From: Symbiodinium kawagutii
Lineage: Eukaryota > Sar > Dinophyceae > Suessiales > Symbiodiniaceae
Reading direction: 5' to 3'
Assembly (NCBI GenBank): GCA_009767595.1
Contig: VSDK01026096.1
Location: 609 to 64,608, forward strand
Length of the DNA stretch: 64,000 nt
Positions 32,394 to 43,572 of this stretch are shown here, piece by piece. The position numbers and the translations under genes were made by a program. Positions within the stretch are counted from its first letter, which is position 1. Each line of letters begins with the position of its first letter. A model generated the notes under the pieces. It was not told the origin of the DNA. It saw only the letters and a program-made list of their open reading frames with translations, and made no database searches.

Positions 32394-35300
32394 CTCGCCA
32401 TGTACAGATCGACTACCGGGTGGGCGAAAAACAGCGTATCAATGTATCAATAGCTAACATATCTATATTACTTCATATCTACGTACCATTATATAAAGTA
32501 CTATTAGCTAAGATGAACTGGTCATGCTCATCCCAATCCACGACATCAAAATCTAGCCGCCAACCATCGCCCCTGTTGGTGTTGAGGGGGTCATCCCAAC
32601 CGCTACCAATCACATTACCCAAGCCCATCATGAGCTCCCAAGCACTCCTCAACCACCAGCCACTGGTTCAGATGAGGCCTGGTCTGCCGTTCCGGGGCTG
32701 GTGACGATTGTGCTCTGCAAGACCTTCAACCTGATCATGTGCCACGGGACCTGAGGGCCACCAGAACTGGAGGGGATGGATCCAACCATTGAATGTCTCA
32801 ATGGTAGATCCAGTCGCCACTAAACCACCATCAGTTGAACCATTAAATGGGTGTTTCAAGCCATAGGGAACCCAAAAATGGATGGTTTACCACTATTGAT
32901 AGTTTAGATCAGATGAGCAACCACCAAATAGCTGGTGACTTACGATCAAGTATGGGGGTAATTAATCTGGATCTTCCATTATTGATGTTGTTGCTTTTTT
33001 CGTTTTGCGAGATGAGACTGCCTAAATGCAAATACAGATTCACCTGAGATCCATGCTCGTAATTCCCTCCCATTGTACCAGTAAATCACCAACTACTTTT
33101 GATTGGACTAGTGTAGTTTATTAATTGATGTTAAACTAATCAATATTACCTTCTGGTGGATTACTTTGGCAGTTGAAAATCAGCCATCTATAGGCGGCTT
33201 CCCAGGTTTGTCCGCAAAATATGAGGACTTTCCATTTCCAGCTTAACCAGCCAGAGGGCAATGTGGATCATTGCAAGAGAAAATACATACCCATCACCCC
33301 TCGTACAACTACTTATGATAAAACTAGTGGTGGCTTGTAAATTAGTTGTGTCCACTACTTTCACCGAAACCATAGAAGTGCTCTGAACCTCCCAGAGGTT
33401 CGCTTTCTGGGCGAGCTTTTGGAACAGGGCAAGTAGGACCTGGTGAACCAATCATTGATGCAAAATTGTAGGGAATGCATCCTTTTTCTGTTGGGAACAT
33501 GTAGAACACATATTTGAAATCATTAATCCACAGATGTAAGTGCTGTATTATTGTATGTGTATTTTGAATTCTGACGTCTCACCATGTTTTTATGTACTGT
33601 ATTTCCTTTGATATTGTGATATTGGCGCGTTGCAGCAGTGCTCCCCTCAATGGGGTCAGAATAAGTGGACAAGACATTAGTAATCAGTAATCTAATCGAT
33701 TCTGATCACGTATTCTAATTTTAATCCACATGGGTAATCTGAGTGCCATCATTTGTCATGTATGTCATTCTCATGATCTAACAGTTGAGTTTCTGAGACA
33801 TTTGTAATCATGACAAGACATTAGCAATCCGTCTTATTAGTAATCCAATTCATGTCTTACAGCTTTTTATAGGATGTTGCAGCCCCAAGTTTCATCAAAT
33901 ATTAAACATTCCTCATTTGTTTAAACCCGAGATCATTTTCCTGGCTTTCCCAAGTTTTGGGTGTACAATTTGGCAGTTTCTCAAGACATAGAGTACTCCC
34001 TGTTATATAATCATTATTAGCACTGAATTCCATCCACCACTTTGGGGTTCCCAGTTTCTAGATTCCACCGTATTATATTAACGGTCAATATCCCTTTCCC
34101 TTATCAATCATTAACACTGGCTGTAACCCCTATATAACCCCTACTGAAAACCATATCATTAGCCCCATATGGCCATACGGTTGGTATATCCCCTATCATT
34201 TTGTTATTATCCCCTGTTTTTACCCGTCATGAATGGCTATAACCTCTACACAACCCCTACAAAGAACCCGGCTTTGCTTGGCTGATCGGAGTCAGTAGAG
34301 TGAGTTTCCGAACGCAACTAACTTGCTTGTCAGGGGATACGCGGATGGAGTTTATCGAGATCGGCTCTATTTTGCCAAGGACGGACCCATGGAGGGCTGC
34401 CCGAGTGATGATACAACCATCCCAACAGCTGGACTGGCCAGGGGATTGATGAACTCAGCGAAGGTGAAGTGACCCAGTTTGTCATGCTTCAAGGTTCAAG
34501 ATCATCATCGACATGAGATTACTTGAGTACCCATAGAGCCGCCAACTCAATCACCATGGGGTTTCTTGAGTTGCATCCCCTGCTGCAACTTTGTAAAGCT
34601 TCCCCTGCTGGCTGCATGGCTGCTTACAGTACCATGGGACCACCATCCCCGGACCATCCCCCTTATGCATGAAAAACAACCTGAGACTTGTCCAACAGAG
34701 ATCACCAAGACTACAAAGTTGTATGCTCACAATTGTTAGTTGATGATTCAGTCTGATTATTATTGATTCATCAAAACATAACATTTGGTGGATACAGTGT
34801 ATACATATGTTAAAGATCCTGCGTAATGTTTTGTTGTGAATCACAATGTTTTCTCACCAAGGAAGACACATGTTCACTTTAGTAGGAGACAAGGGTTGCA
34901 GGGAACCGAATACTCCCTGCATCAAGTTCGGTAACGCAGGGCGCCTCTATGGCTGTTAGTTTTTAGGTTAGGGCTTCATTGCAACCCATGATTCATAGAA
35001 ATTTGAGGTAGACGACAATATGCATTTACAACATATATAAACCTATATACATGTTTTTATCTATATGTAATCATACTGGAGTAGATAGAATATCCCCAAT
35101 GGTCAATATTCTAACCATTTACCTGTTGAGGATGGTCCAATTTCATATTCTATATACTCGAGGATGGCTATATAATGTACATGACACATGCATATACACA
35201 TTTGCTTGTTAAGAATCCAGGACTATTTGAACAAACATAGCTAGGTACCAGCTTGAGGTGCTACAGTTTGGCAAAACGCGGCTCAGGACGAACGTTTAGG

Positions 35301-36881
35301 TCGTTGCAGTGAGGGCTTCACGTGGCCTGGCTGGGTGAGTTGATCGACTGTTGTCGCATGGGTTATAGTAGTGAACCGTTACTGGTTGATGTGCGGATTA
35401 TAACCAGTAATGATGGTCAATAGGGGATGAATGGATGGTTAATAGGGGATACTAATGGTTAGTAGGGGATAATGATGGTTGATAGGGGAGGTATGTCATA
35501 GCAATCGATCATTCATGGTTGATATATGGCTACGGGTCAATATTAACCATCAATAATGGCTTATAATGACCAACCAAATCATAGGGAAAACAATGGTTAA
35601 TGATAGGGGAACCAGGGGTACAGGGTTTTGACCCACTGCCATATGACGGTGGGTCAGGCAGTTAACCAACAAGTTTAGGGGGATAAGTTCACCAACAATT
35701 TTATAGCTAGAATATTTCATAGTTAATGGTGGTACAGGGCGAACTGACTCTCAGCCATATTTTGGATGTGTTATAGATCACAATAGGTACATATCATGAT
35801 TGATAATAGCTGTTGTGAACAGTTATATAGTTGTTATTATGGTGAGATCATTGATATCATGATTGATACGGATATGAGTAGTGATATCAATAGTCTAACT
35901 GATAGGTTTGTCGTGCCTTTATGACAAAAAAAACATGATGTTTAATATCAGCCATTGTTTTAAGTTGATCTATGATCAATATCAGAGAAAAAACATGATC
36001 ATCAATCATTGATTCATGATGGGTTCAACTGGGTTGATGTTGATGACTAATGATGGTTCAAATGACAACTGTGCAATCATGGTAAGTTAATGATGTTTCC
36101 ATGATGATGAATGTGGATCATCATTCGGCGTCAACATTTTTGGTTGATCATTTGGTCAAGAAAGCAGTTCTACTGGCTTGCTGGTTCGCGAGGATTCTAA
36201 ACAAACAATTCTGGTGAAGTCTGTCACTTAACCAACCGGAAGATACCGGACAAACATTTTTTCCGTGTTTCCGAAATTGCTTGCCGCACTGGATTCTTAA
36301 CATTGGATCAGTTATGATGATCAGATGGAGTCAACAAGACCTACTCCGCTGACTGTCGTCCTCCTTGGGTGTCCCAACATCAGGATCGCGAGCAAACATT
36401 CTGCTGGATTGATGTATGAAGCCCTGGGATGGCGCCCATGGATCTTGTAAGGGCCTAGCAGCGGCAACAGCTGTAGGGCAAACAGCAAGCAACTGATTGG
36501 GTTGATTCAATGCTGCCAAAGTCGGACCATAATCTCTAGCAATCGGCGCTAATGTCATGGGCCGCCTGCAATGGGTGACGACGCTTACAATGACTTGGGA
36601 ATTCAAAGATGGTATTCCGCAAGCTTTACTTTTCCAACTTGACTCTTTCATTAACCTTTTTAAAGTCATTTCTCTAATTGTTGATTATTTGCCAGTTTTT
36701 TTGCCACCTTTATGTTGGATTCCAGGAGGGTGTTACACAAAGATCCACTGGTGGTTCCAACTGGGGGTTTCGGCGACCCAAGGAACATCCGAACCTTGCG
36801 GATGTTGGCCCGGGCCCTGAAGGGAGATGTGGGCCCGTGGGCCCTGTGTTTTCCCACATCACAGTGTTGTGGGAGCGTTAG
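32394..36881 (+). CDS. unrecognised gene, at least three exons
   Basis: Exons 32672-32747, 34334-34463 and 36726-36881 join in phase; 32394-32435 may precede them. The first reads EAWSAVPGLVTIVLCKTFNL then IMCHG, partly hydrophobic. It would use a GA donor (CACGG|GACCTG) and continue as GYADGVYRDRLYFAKDGPME...GLARGLMNSAK. Donor AAG|GTGAAG leads to a last exon beginning EGVTQRSTGGSNWGFRRPKE and ending FSHITVLWER, stop TAG. The last exon is also open in another plus frame (DPLVVPTGGFGDPRNIRTLR), so its frame is less sure. No domain recognised and no start codon identified. Introns contain family B, D and A elements. Confidence 0.42.
33960..34066. mobile_element. family B element
   Basis: AGTTTCTCAAGACATAGAGTACTCC at the left and TTTGGGGTTCCCAGTTTCTAGATTCC at the right; degraded inverted repeats. 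Confidence 0.4.
34128..34262. mobile_element. family D element
   Basis: GGCTGTAACCCCTATATAACCCCTAC at the left and GGCTATAACCTCTACACAACCCCTAC at the right, with TATCCCCTATCATTTTGTTATTATCCCC inside. Confidence 0.45.
35527..35643. mobile_element. family A element, copy 8
   Basis: TGGCTACGGGTCAATATTAACC...GGGTTTTGACCCACTGCC, about 117 bp. Confidence 0.85.
35644..35757. mobile_element. family A element, copy 9 (adjacent)
   Basis: Starts where copy 8 ends: GACGGTGGGTCAGGCAGTTAACC...GGGCGAACTGACTCTCAGCC. It resembles copy 1 more than copy 8, so it is a separate insertion and not a tandem duplicate. Confidence 0.75.
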
Positions 36882-37289
36882 TTGAAGCGTCGTTGTGCTT
36901 TCACTGTCACTGTTGACCTTGGTTAAGCTGTTAAAACTTTTAATTGCACCCTAAGACTTTGTTGAACATTTGGACATGGATGGATGTGGGTCATCAATCA
37001 ACCATGGGTAACGAGCTAGTCAATGCTTATGGATGCCTGATTCAGAATGAGGGTTAGTCTAGAATCAGCAAACCACTACCAAAAGATGAAAATCCAAAGC
37101 ACATGCAACTAACCCAATATTGGTACAGCGATGAAAATCCACAAACTGAAGGTCGATGCCGCAAAAGCCACATCCAGGGGATGCAACTCTGACAAACTTT
37201 GGGGGCTTCGGGTACTCCGCCAATGGGCTGTCCAGAGCTGTAGTGATATGATCATCAACCATCATTAGTACCACAATGAACCATCAACA

Positions 37290-37473
37290 ACAACCATCAT
37301 CATCATCATCATGATCATCATCATCATCATCATCATCCTCCTCATCATCATCATCATCATCCTCCTCCTCATCATCATCATCATGATCATCATCATCATC
37401 ATCATCATCCTCATCCTCATCATCATCATCATCATCATCATCCTCCTCATCATCATCATCATCATCATCATCC

Positions 37474-37519
<46 letters not shown>

Positions 37520-37520
37520 T
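37290..37520. repeat. (TCA)n tract with TCC variants
   Basis: About 230 bp of TCA with TCC and TGA interruptions; reads as poly-Ile or poly-Met. About 165 bp from the LINE's 3' end. Confidence 0.95.
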
Positions 37521-37668
37521 TATTCATGTTGTTTGGTAATTCCACGGTTGGTTAATCGATTGGTTAAATGACACATTATGCTAGGTAATCATGATGTCAT
37601 TGCTTTGACATTACGGTTCACACATATTAATCACATAACCCGCATAACAATACAACAATTGATGCGTT

Positions 37669-37683
37669 ATAAGAATCATTCAT
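37669..37683. repeat. LINE target-site duplication, 3' side
   Basis: ATAAGAATCATTCAT, identical to 42676-42690. The element's short A tail (TTTTT on plus, 37684-37688) touches it. Confidence 0.93.
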
Positions 37684-40600
37684 TTTTTGCCGCCTGATGC
37701 TCTGAGTGCCGCGCGCGAGACTCAGCAGGGAATGATGAAACATACTAATTTGCAGCAGCGAAAGCTGGTAATGAAGCAATCTGCAAAAAAGGGATCTTGA
37801 CAACACTACAAGACGCACCAGGACCCCGAGACAGAGACGAGGAGGACTCACAGAGTTGCAGGGAAGAATGGATGCACAAGTAGGTGACTTTATGCAAAGA
37901 TAACGGTTGGAAATAGCCGACGAAGCCGCTCAGCTTTCCAAAGCATAATTCACGCAAATTGACACACTCGGAGTATGGCAAGAAACTTCCTCAGCAAAAT
38001 TTCCACAAACGAGTTTTGAACTGTGATAGGTAACCTTGAAGACTGAGGCCTTCATCCCATTCCGGGAGGGCCGGGTTACAGCTAACAAAGTCAAAGAAAA
38101 CTAGCACCCATGGTATTTTGGGTCCCTCGTTGCAAAATTCGATTCGGGCATCACGGAGATAACTTGAAATTGACTGATAATATTCATCGGAATATTTTTT
38201 GAGCCGGTGAATGGCATTTCTTTTGGTCAATCGGGGGAAAAGAAAAGGCTGGACAACACTATCAGTGAAAGATTCTCCCTGAGAGAGGAATAATGACGCC
38301 AAACAATTTCGAAATCCCGCGGTTGGACGGTACCAAGTTCACACTTTTGCAAGAAAATCGATTCAAGATTGCCATACGTGATACAGCACGCACATTGACT
38401 AATACGTGATTTGTTTCTGATTCGAACTAGAGGCGCGCATGTGCACTGCTGGGATAAGGAACATGCTGGCACGAACGCGTTTTCGTGACAATCCGGCGGA
38501 CACAAAATCATGTCTGTAGCGCGCTGACTTAGCGTGGAGATCATATGACATTGCCAAGCAATGACAGCCTGAATTTTTTCTTTGTGATTTTCAATCTTTT
38601 GAAAAAATGCTTCTTGAGCTACTTTCCGCGCCGCAGCATCGACTAGATTATTGCCAATGGTTAGACGAGGGTCTTGATTTGAATCAATCTTTTGGTGGGC
38701 TTTTACTTTGATGACATCTACATGTCCAGAACGGGAAAGCGCCTGCGCACACACGAGGTTCCAACAATCCCAATTGTCCAATTTATGTATCCATTCCCGG
38801 GAAAAACCACAACTTTGAAGTTTTTTGAAGATTCGGACCACGTTCAAACAATCGCTGGCCAATGACACTGGCCCATCGGTGTGGGCAAGCGCCAAAGCGA
38901 CAACAAAAATCTCGGACTGTTGGCTCGAGCAATCGTTGCTTGGCAGGACACACGCAAAAGTCTGCTCCGACTTGATATAGAACGCTGAAGCAGCTGTGGC
39001 AATCTGACGCCAATGGCTCCTGTAGCATGATCCATCAACAAAAACAATCTGGGACGTGCAAATACGGCCATTTGGAGGTTCAGGACATTGCAGGTTCCCA
39101 CCATCAATTTGAAAAGGGGGAGAAAACACAACCCCAGAAAGCATGGTAACCTCTTGGACAAATTCGGACGGGGAAGGCCTCGTTCCCGCAAATTTTGGGC
39201 ATTCACAAAATATGTGCTTTACAGTTTCCTTGGCCCCGCATTCGACACACAAATTGTCCGGAGCAAGACCAGCAGCATGAAGACGTGACATTGTCCAGAT
39301 TCGTCCCCTATGGGCCATCCGCAACAAATTCTTACTGAACAGCCAATTCTTGGGGATTTGGGATACATGCGGTGCGAGAAAAGCAAACTCATCCGCAGTA
39401 GCCATCTTTTGGTCAAACAAAAACCTTGTGATGGAAATGTCAAGCAATTGACCGTCAGGAAGGGGACATTTTTCTTGTCTGGACGGCTGCTGTTTGAACA
39501 GGAAAGTACGAATATCGCTAGCCAATGTGTCTCTGAAAAACTGGTCACTCCAACCGCATAAAGGAATCAACCCATGAGGTGTCCGGAACAAAAATTGGTC
39601 AGGGGATTCGATGCTCCAATTTAATTGAAACAAAATGAAGGACAACACGTTGGAAAAGCCATGGCAGGCACCAGAATTAGGGATTGGGTCCCTAACAACC
39701 GCTGAGAAAGCCCTGGACACGATTCCTGGGTGGGTCTTGGCCAATTTCCGGGCATGCTGGAATACATGCAAAACCCATTTCGCAAAGGGGTCCCAAAAAA
39801 CATCTTCACAAGTAGCCATTACAGCGTAGGGCGACCTCATTTTGTGGTTGGAGGGGTCAATAATGTCACAAACCTTAACCCGCAACCGCTGCAAATCCTG
39901 TTTGGTGACACCCTGAACTTCACAACCAAACACCCATTTGGAGTGCCCATGCGCGTGAACGTACAACATTTTTTGGGCTGGTGGTAATGGAAGTTGTTGA
40001 ATCTTGCGGAGTGTTTCAACAGCAGCTGTGACCCTTTGGGATTGCATCTTTGCATTTAGCCGTTTGCCCATCTGCTGGCAACGGCCTAAAGATTTTACTT
40101 GAGAAGCAGCACCCAATGGAAGCTGGATTATTCTCTTGAGCAACCTACCCTTGCGAACTCGTCTGGAAACAACCATGGTTTTTTCGGGGTTGATTTGTTG
40201 ACCAATGTCCTTATCAAACTGCTGAACAAAATTGAAAGCCTGAGCAACTTCATCAACGTAACGGAAGGACCCCCAAATTTTGGCGTCATCAATAAAGGAA
40301 GCAACCGAAACGTGATTGTAATTATCAAGCATGGCTCTGGTCATAATTGAATAGCAAGCATTGATAAGTACGATTGACATGGAACATCCCTGAATGGCAC
40401 TATTCTTAGAGAAGACTCGTCTACCATAGAACCGACCAATTTTGAAAATTTTGACCTGTTGGTGATAAAAACCGATCAGAGCTCGAGCTATTTGGGGTGG
40501 AAGCCCTACATCTCCAGCAACCTGAATTGCAAACTCAGGGATGATGAGATCAAAACATTTGGTTCTATCAAGAAAAATGGCAACGGGATCATTAGCTTGA

Positions 40601-42675
40601 TCAGAGTCATGGAAATCGAGTGATAGTTCAATCTCGTGAGCATCAGGGTTTCTTCCAGGCAGCCCTCCCAGCAAACAAGGAGGAGCAATCGCATTCATCC
40701 AGGTGGACAAATGCTTAAACCTGATGGATGACCATAAAGAATAAACTACACTACTTACACCAATGGCCCGAACCTGAGTGGGGTCCAAAATGGGCCCACC
40801 TTTCTTTGGAAGGCAGGTGACAGTTATGCATTTTAAGATATTTGGCCACTCACCAATAGCTTCAGCAAGCTTACACACCAACACAAACGGCTGCCATGCA
40901 TTGACCGGAAGTTGCTGAAGTTCAGCGTAGCTCCACCTATCTAACCCTGAGGCTTTCGAAGGCGATTTCTTTTGACACATTGCCCAAAAATCAAATGGGG
41001 TCAAAGATTCAAGGGGAGCCTCACAAAATGTCTGTTCAATAGGGCGCTGATATTTTTCTCTGAAATATGCAAGTTGAGAAGGGGTATCCCATGACATATG
41101 TTGATGGTAAACGCTTTCCATGGAATCTGACACGGCCTCGATCATTTCAGACACTGACCCAGAGAGGGTCCCATTGTTACGACGCATCAACCGGGGCACT
41201 GTGGTGAAGGATCCCTTTAGCCACCTATGCACCAGTTTCTTGTCTGCTGCGTTGGAAACGCGCAGCTTCCTGCGCCAGGATTTCAACCCTGAAGCCCGAA
41301 TTTTGGCATCATATTTCCGATCCCATTCTTGGAATACGGCAAAGTCATTCGAAAAGTTGCCCCGGTTTTCCAAAAAACCTGGAGGGGAAGGGAAGCCGAC
41401 TAGTTGAAGACCACGTTCCAACTTATGCAATGTACTCTTGTACGAGGTTCTCCAAGCGAATGTAGAATTGGCTTCGTACACCTTAGCCTTCCGGATCATT
41501 TCCCGAAAAAGGGCAGTAATACGCGAAAGTCTTTTTGTTCGAAGGGACACCTCCTTTGGCTTCTTCACTACAGGGGAAAGCTTAAATTGCGGGAAACCAC
41601 CTTTCATCGGCCCGGGACCACTGGCAATGAGGTCTAGCATGCGAGTCACACTTTGACACGCCAAGCTCCAAGTCAATTCAACATTCAAAGCTTCAGCGCT
41701 TACAGCAAGTTGGGGCAGGAACTCTTCTAGCACAGACTCACAAAGAGATTCTCTCAGACCCCATTGCTCAGCACAACTCGGTTTTGGAGGGAAAAATCGC
41801 TTCTCTTCATTTGAAATGGTATACGCCCTGTCAACACACTCGGGGATTGTCAAACACACTCCCACCGGAACATGATCAGGAAGACCACTTTTCTTCTGGA
41901 TCCAACTATTTTGTAAAACGGAGCAACCATCACCGTTGGAAAGAACAAAATCAATTCGGGATGAACGTTGTTTATTGCCAGACCCTCTTAAAAAGGTAAC
42001 ATGGGGTGTATGGTTTACTGCAGCGAAATCATTGCCAATGAGATCAACCCATTCACCAGTACGAATTGCCTCAGAAATTGCTTTGTTTCCAAAAGGGGCA
42101 GAATTAAAATCGCCACAAATATACGTGGGGCCGTCTCCCAAACTAGCAGCAAAACGGAACACTCGATCCATGAGTTGAGCCCGTTTGGAAACATGTTTTG
42201 GGCCAGAGGGCAAATAGACATTGATAATTCGGCAGGTAAAAGAACCAGCAACGCAAACACAAGCTTGCGCGGCTTGTTCCAGTTGAAATTCGGAAGTGAT
42301 CGGTATAGTATGTACATTCACATTGTTTCGTGCAAGTATGGCTAAGGCTAAGCCCCCATGAGACAGCCGCCGCGTGGTAGTGACATGCTTGGAAGCAACC
42401 TTTTTTACAGCAGGCTGGGGGCCCACAAGCAAGCTAAACCCTTGAGAACCCAATTGGGAAACAATACCCTTACATTTAAGGGGGTGAAGCCGGGTCTCTT
42501 GGAGGCAAAGCACATCTGGCTGCATTTCGGTTTCGTCAGCTGCTATTGCAATCACACTTTTCAAGTTTTTACTTAGGGAGGAGACATTTGCAGTTCCTAG
42601 TGAGAAAGGACCTTCCCCCGGGAAACCTTTGCAAGGAGAGAAGACAGACCAGACGACAGCACGACAGTGACGATG
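37684..42675 (-). mobile_element. non-LTR retrotransposon (APE-type LINE), about 4.99 kb
   Basis: Bounded by a perfect 15-bp direct repeat (37669-37683 and 42676-42690). The 3' end carries a five- or six-base A tail directly against the duplication, a sign of target-primed reverse transcription. One long ORF fills all but about 540 bp, which is the 3' UTR. There is almost no 5' UTR. With no frame break and an unmutated duplication, the insertion looks recent. The 5' end may be slightly truncated (see the ORF entry). Neighbouring GC-rich DNA at 42694-43564 is a different element. Confidence 0.95.
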
Positions 42676-42690
42676 ATAAGAATCATTCAT
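38227..42690 (-). CDS. LINE polyprotein: endonuclease, reverse transcriptase, RNase H
   Basis: 1487 codons, no break. Apurinic-type endonuclease at about 29-275: TAN at 33-35, QET with E65, GDFN (D194, N196), SRIDF (D247) and PDH (D272, H273). Reverse transcriptase at about 560-870: LDRTKCFD (D708, D714), QGCSMS, and the catalytic box FIDD (799-802) in place of the usual YADD. Zinc knuckle C1148-x2-C1151-x7-H1159-x4-C1164. RNase H with D1219, E1260, D1280, H1332 and D1351, a full catalytic set. A Cys-rich patch follows at about 1398-1436. The ATG lies inside the target-site duplication, so the start is donated by the host site; the next in-frame Met is residue 56, past endonuclease residue N35. 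The enzyme nicks target DNA and copies its RNA into it. Confidence 0.95.
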   Translation of the reverse strand: MNDSYHRHCRAVVWSVFSPCKGFPGEGPFSLGTANVSSLSKNLKSVIAIAADETEMQPDVLCLQETRLHPLKCKGIVSQLGSQGFSLLVGPQPAVKKVASKHVTTTRRLSHGGLALAILARNNVNVHTIPITSEFQLEQAAQACVCVAGSFTCRIINVYLPSGPKHVSKRAQLMDRVFRFAASLGDGPTYICGDFNSAPFGNKAISEAIRTGEWVDLIGNDFAAVNHTPHVTFLRGSGNKQRSSRIDFVLSNGDGCSVLQNSWIQKKSGLPDHVPVGVCLTIPECVDRAYTISNEEKRFFPPKPSCAEQWGLRESLCESVLEEFLPQLAVSAEALNVELTWSLACQSVTRMLDLIASGPGPMKGGFPQFKLSPVVKKPKEVSLRTKRLSRITALFREMIRKAKVYEANSTFAWRTSYKSTLHKLERGLQLVGFPSPPGFLENRGNFSNDFAVFQEWDRKYDAKIRASGLKSWRRKLRVSNAADKKLVHRWLKGSFTTVPRLMRRNNGTLSGSVSEMIEAVSDSMESVYHQHMSWDTPSQLAYFREKYQRPIEQTFCEAPLESLTPFDFWAMCQKKSPSKASGLDRWSYAELQQLPVNAWQPFVLVCKLAEAIGEWPNILKCITVTCLPKKGGPILDPTQVRAIGVSSVVYSLWSSIRFKHLSTWMNAIAPPCLLGGLPGRNPDAHEIELSLDFHDSDQANDPVAIFLDRTKCFDLIIPEFAIQVAGDVGLPPQIARALIGFYHQQVKIFKIGRFYGRRVFSKNSAIQGCSMSIVLINACYSIMTRAMLDNYNHVSVASFIDDAKIWGSFRYVDEVAQAFNFVQQFDKDIGQQINPEKTMVVSRRVRKGRLLKRIIQLPLGAASQVKSLGRCQQMGKRLNAKMQSQRVTAAVETLRKIQQLPLPPAQKMLYVHAHGHSKWVFGCEVQGVTKQDLQRLRVKVCDIIDPSNHKMRSPYAVMATCEDVFWDPFAKWVLHVFQHARKLAKTHPGIVSRAFSAVVRDPIPNSGACHGFSNVLSFILFQLNWSIESPDQFLFRTPHGLIPLCGWSDQFFRDTLASDIRTFLFKQQPSRQEKCPLPDGQLLDISITRFLFDQKMATADEFAFLAPHVSQIPKNWLFSKNLLRMAHRGRIWTMSRLHAAGLAPDNLCVECGAKETVKHIFCECPKFAGTRPSPSEFVQEVTMLSGVVFSPPFQIDGGNLQCPEPPNGRICTSQIVFVDGSCYRSHWRQIATAASAFYIKSEQTFACVLPSNDCSSQQSEIFVVALALAHTDGPVSLASDCLNVVRIFKKLQSCGFSREWIHKLDNWDCWNLVCAQALSRSGHVDVIKVKAHQKIDSNQDPRLTIGNNLVDAAARKVAQEAFFQKIENHKEKIQAVIAWQCHMISTLSQRATDMILCPPDCHENAFVPACSLSQQCTCAPLVRIRNKSRISQCACCITYGNLESIFLQKCELGTVQPRDFEIVWRHYSSLRENLSLIVLSSLFFSPD
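42676..42690. repeat. LINE target-site duplication, 5' side
   Basis: ATAAGAATCATTCAT; on the minus strand ATGAATGATTCTTAT, which contains the ATG used by the LINE frame. Confidence 0.93.
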
Positions 42691-42693
42691 AAC

Positions 42694-43564
42694 CTAAGGT
42701 GTTTCGGCGCATGCGCGCCAAACACAGGATCATGCGTGCCCTTTGCGTTCCGGCACACGGGTACTAGATGCATTGTTTATGGTCATGGTCCAGTAAGCCA
42801 AGCATTGACAAGCAAGAGGGCCAGATGTTTTTTTGAGAGAAACAATAGCTTTTTGCTCAATGTTCCCTGCATGTGAGACTTTCAGGGCATTCCAGACTTC
42901 GGTGCTGCAATGAAAAGCCATTCAGCTGAGAATTGCCAAGATTCAACAGAGCCTGCACTGGTGGACCTCAGATTCAACGCTTGCAAGGGCCCGCCGGGCT
43001 TTGGCTATCCTTGGTCCGTGCGCGATCCTGTGCAGACAAGTCGCTACACGAGACTTTTTCAAAGCTCTGCCGCTGGCGTGCTCGCAGCATCCTCCCTTGG
43101 ACCTGGAAGATTTTCTGACGTGCAGAAGCAAGAATCGGGACTGTCTCCTGTTGATTGCTGGGGGTCCCTGGGCTTCACTGCGTTGTTTGAGGGGTTGCAA
43201 TTGCACTTGGATATTGCTTGTCGCAGGGGTTCGTGTTTGGCTCGTTTGCTTGAGTAGCCGCATTAGTCACCCAAAAATGCATTTGGAAAGATTTAATCCT
43301 CATTGTGTGAAAACAATGGCAAGGTTTTTTCCCAGATGTTTTTTTCTGGACCCATTAGATGCATTGGAGTTTGTATGAGCGGAAATCCATGAAACTTTTT
43401 ATGGAGAATACCCGAAATGCATTTCCCCGGAAGTTGCTATTGCTATTGCATATAGGGTGCCCAGATAGATAATTTCAACGAAAACTTAGTGCGTTCCAAA
43501 GCAGCGTGCCGACATGTGTCCCAACGCGCTTGTGTGCCGCGTGCCGGGTGCCAGGGCGGCTTAG
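42694..43564. mobile_element. possible 871-bp DNA transposon with 8-bp duplication
   Basis: TTCATAAC flanks the segment on both sides (42686-42693 and 43565-43572). The segment begins CTAAG and ends CTTAG, a 5-bp perfect inverted repeat. The interior is richer in CG than its surroundings, with palindromes such as GGCGCATGCGCGCC, and has overlapping open frames on plus (42910-43257; 43001-43378) without recognised domains. An 8-bp duplication is typical of hAT-like elements, but no transposase is seen. Confidence 0.45.
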
Positions 43565-43572
43565 TTCATAAC

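Noticed and set aside
37991..38302. 103-codon minus ORF overlapping the LINE stop
   Set aside because: It lies mainly in the LINE 3' UTR, in another frame, without a recognisable domain; treated as chance.
39088..42576. Many plus-strand ORFs of 60-115 codons inside the LINE
   Set aside because: Antisense shadows of the intact 1487-codon frame.
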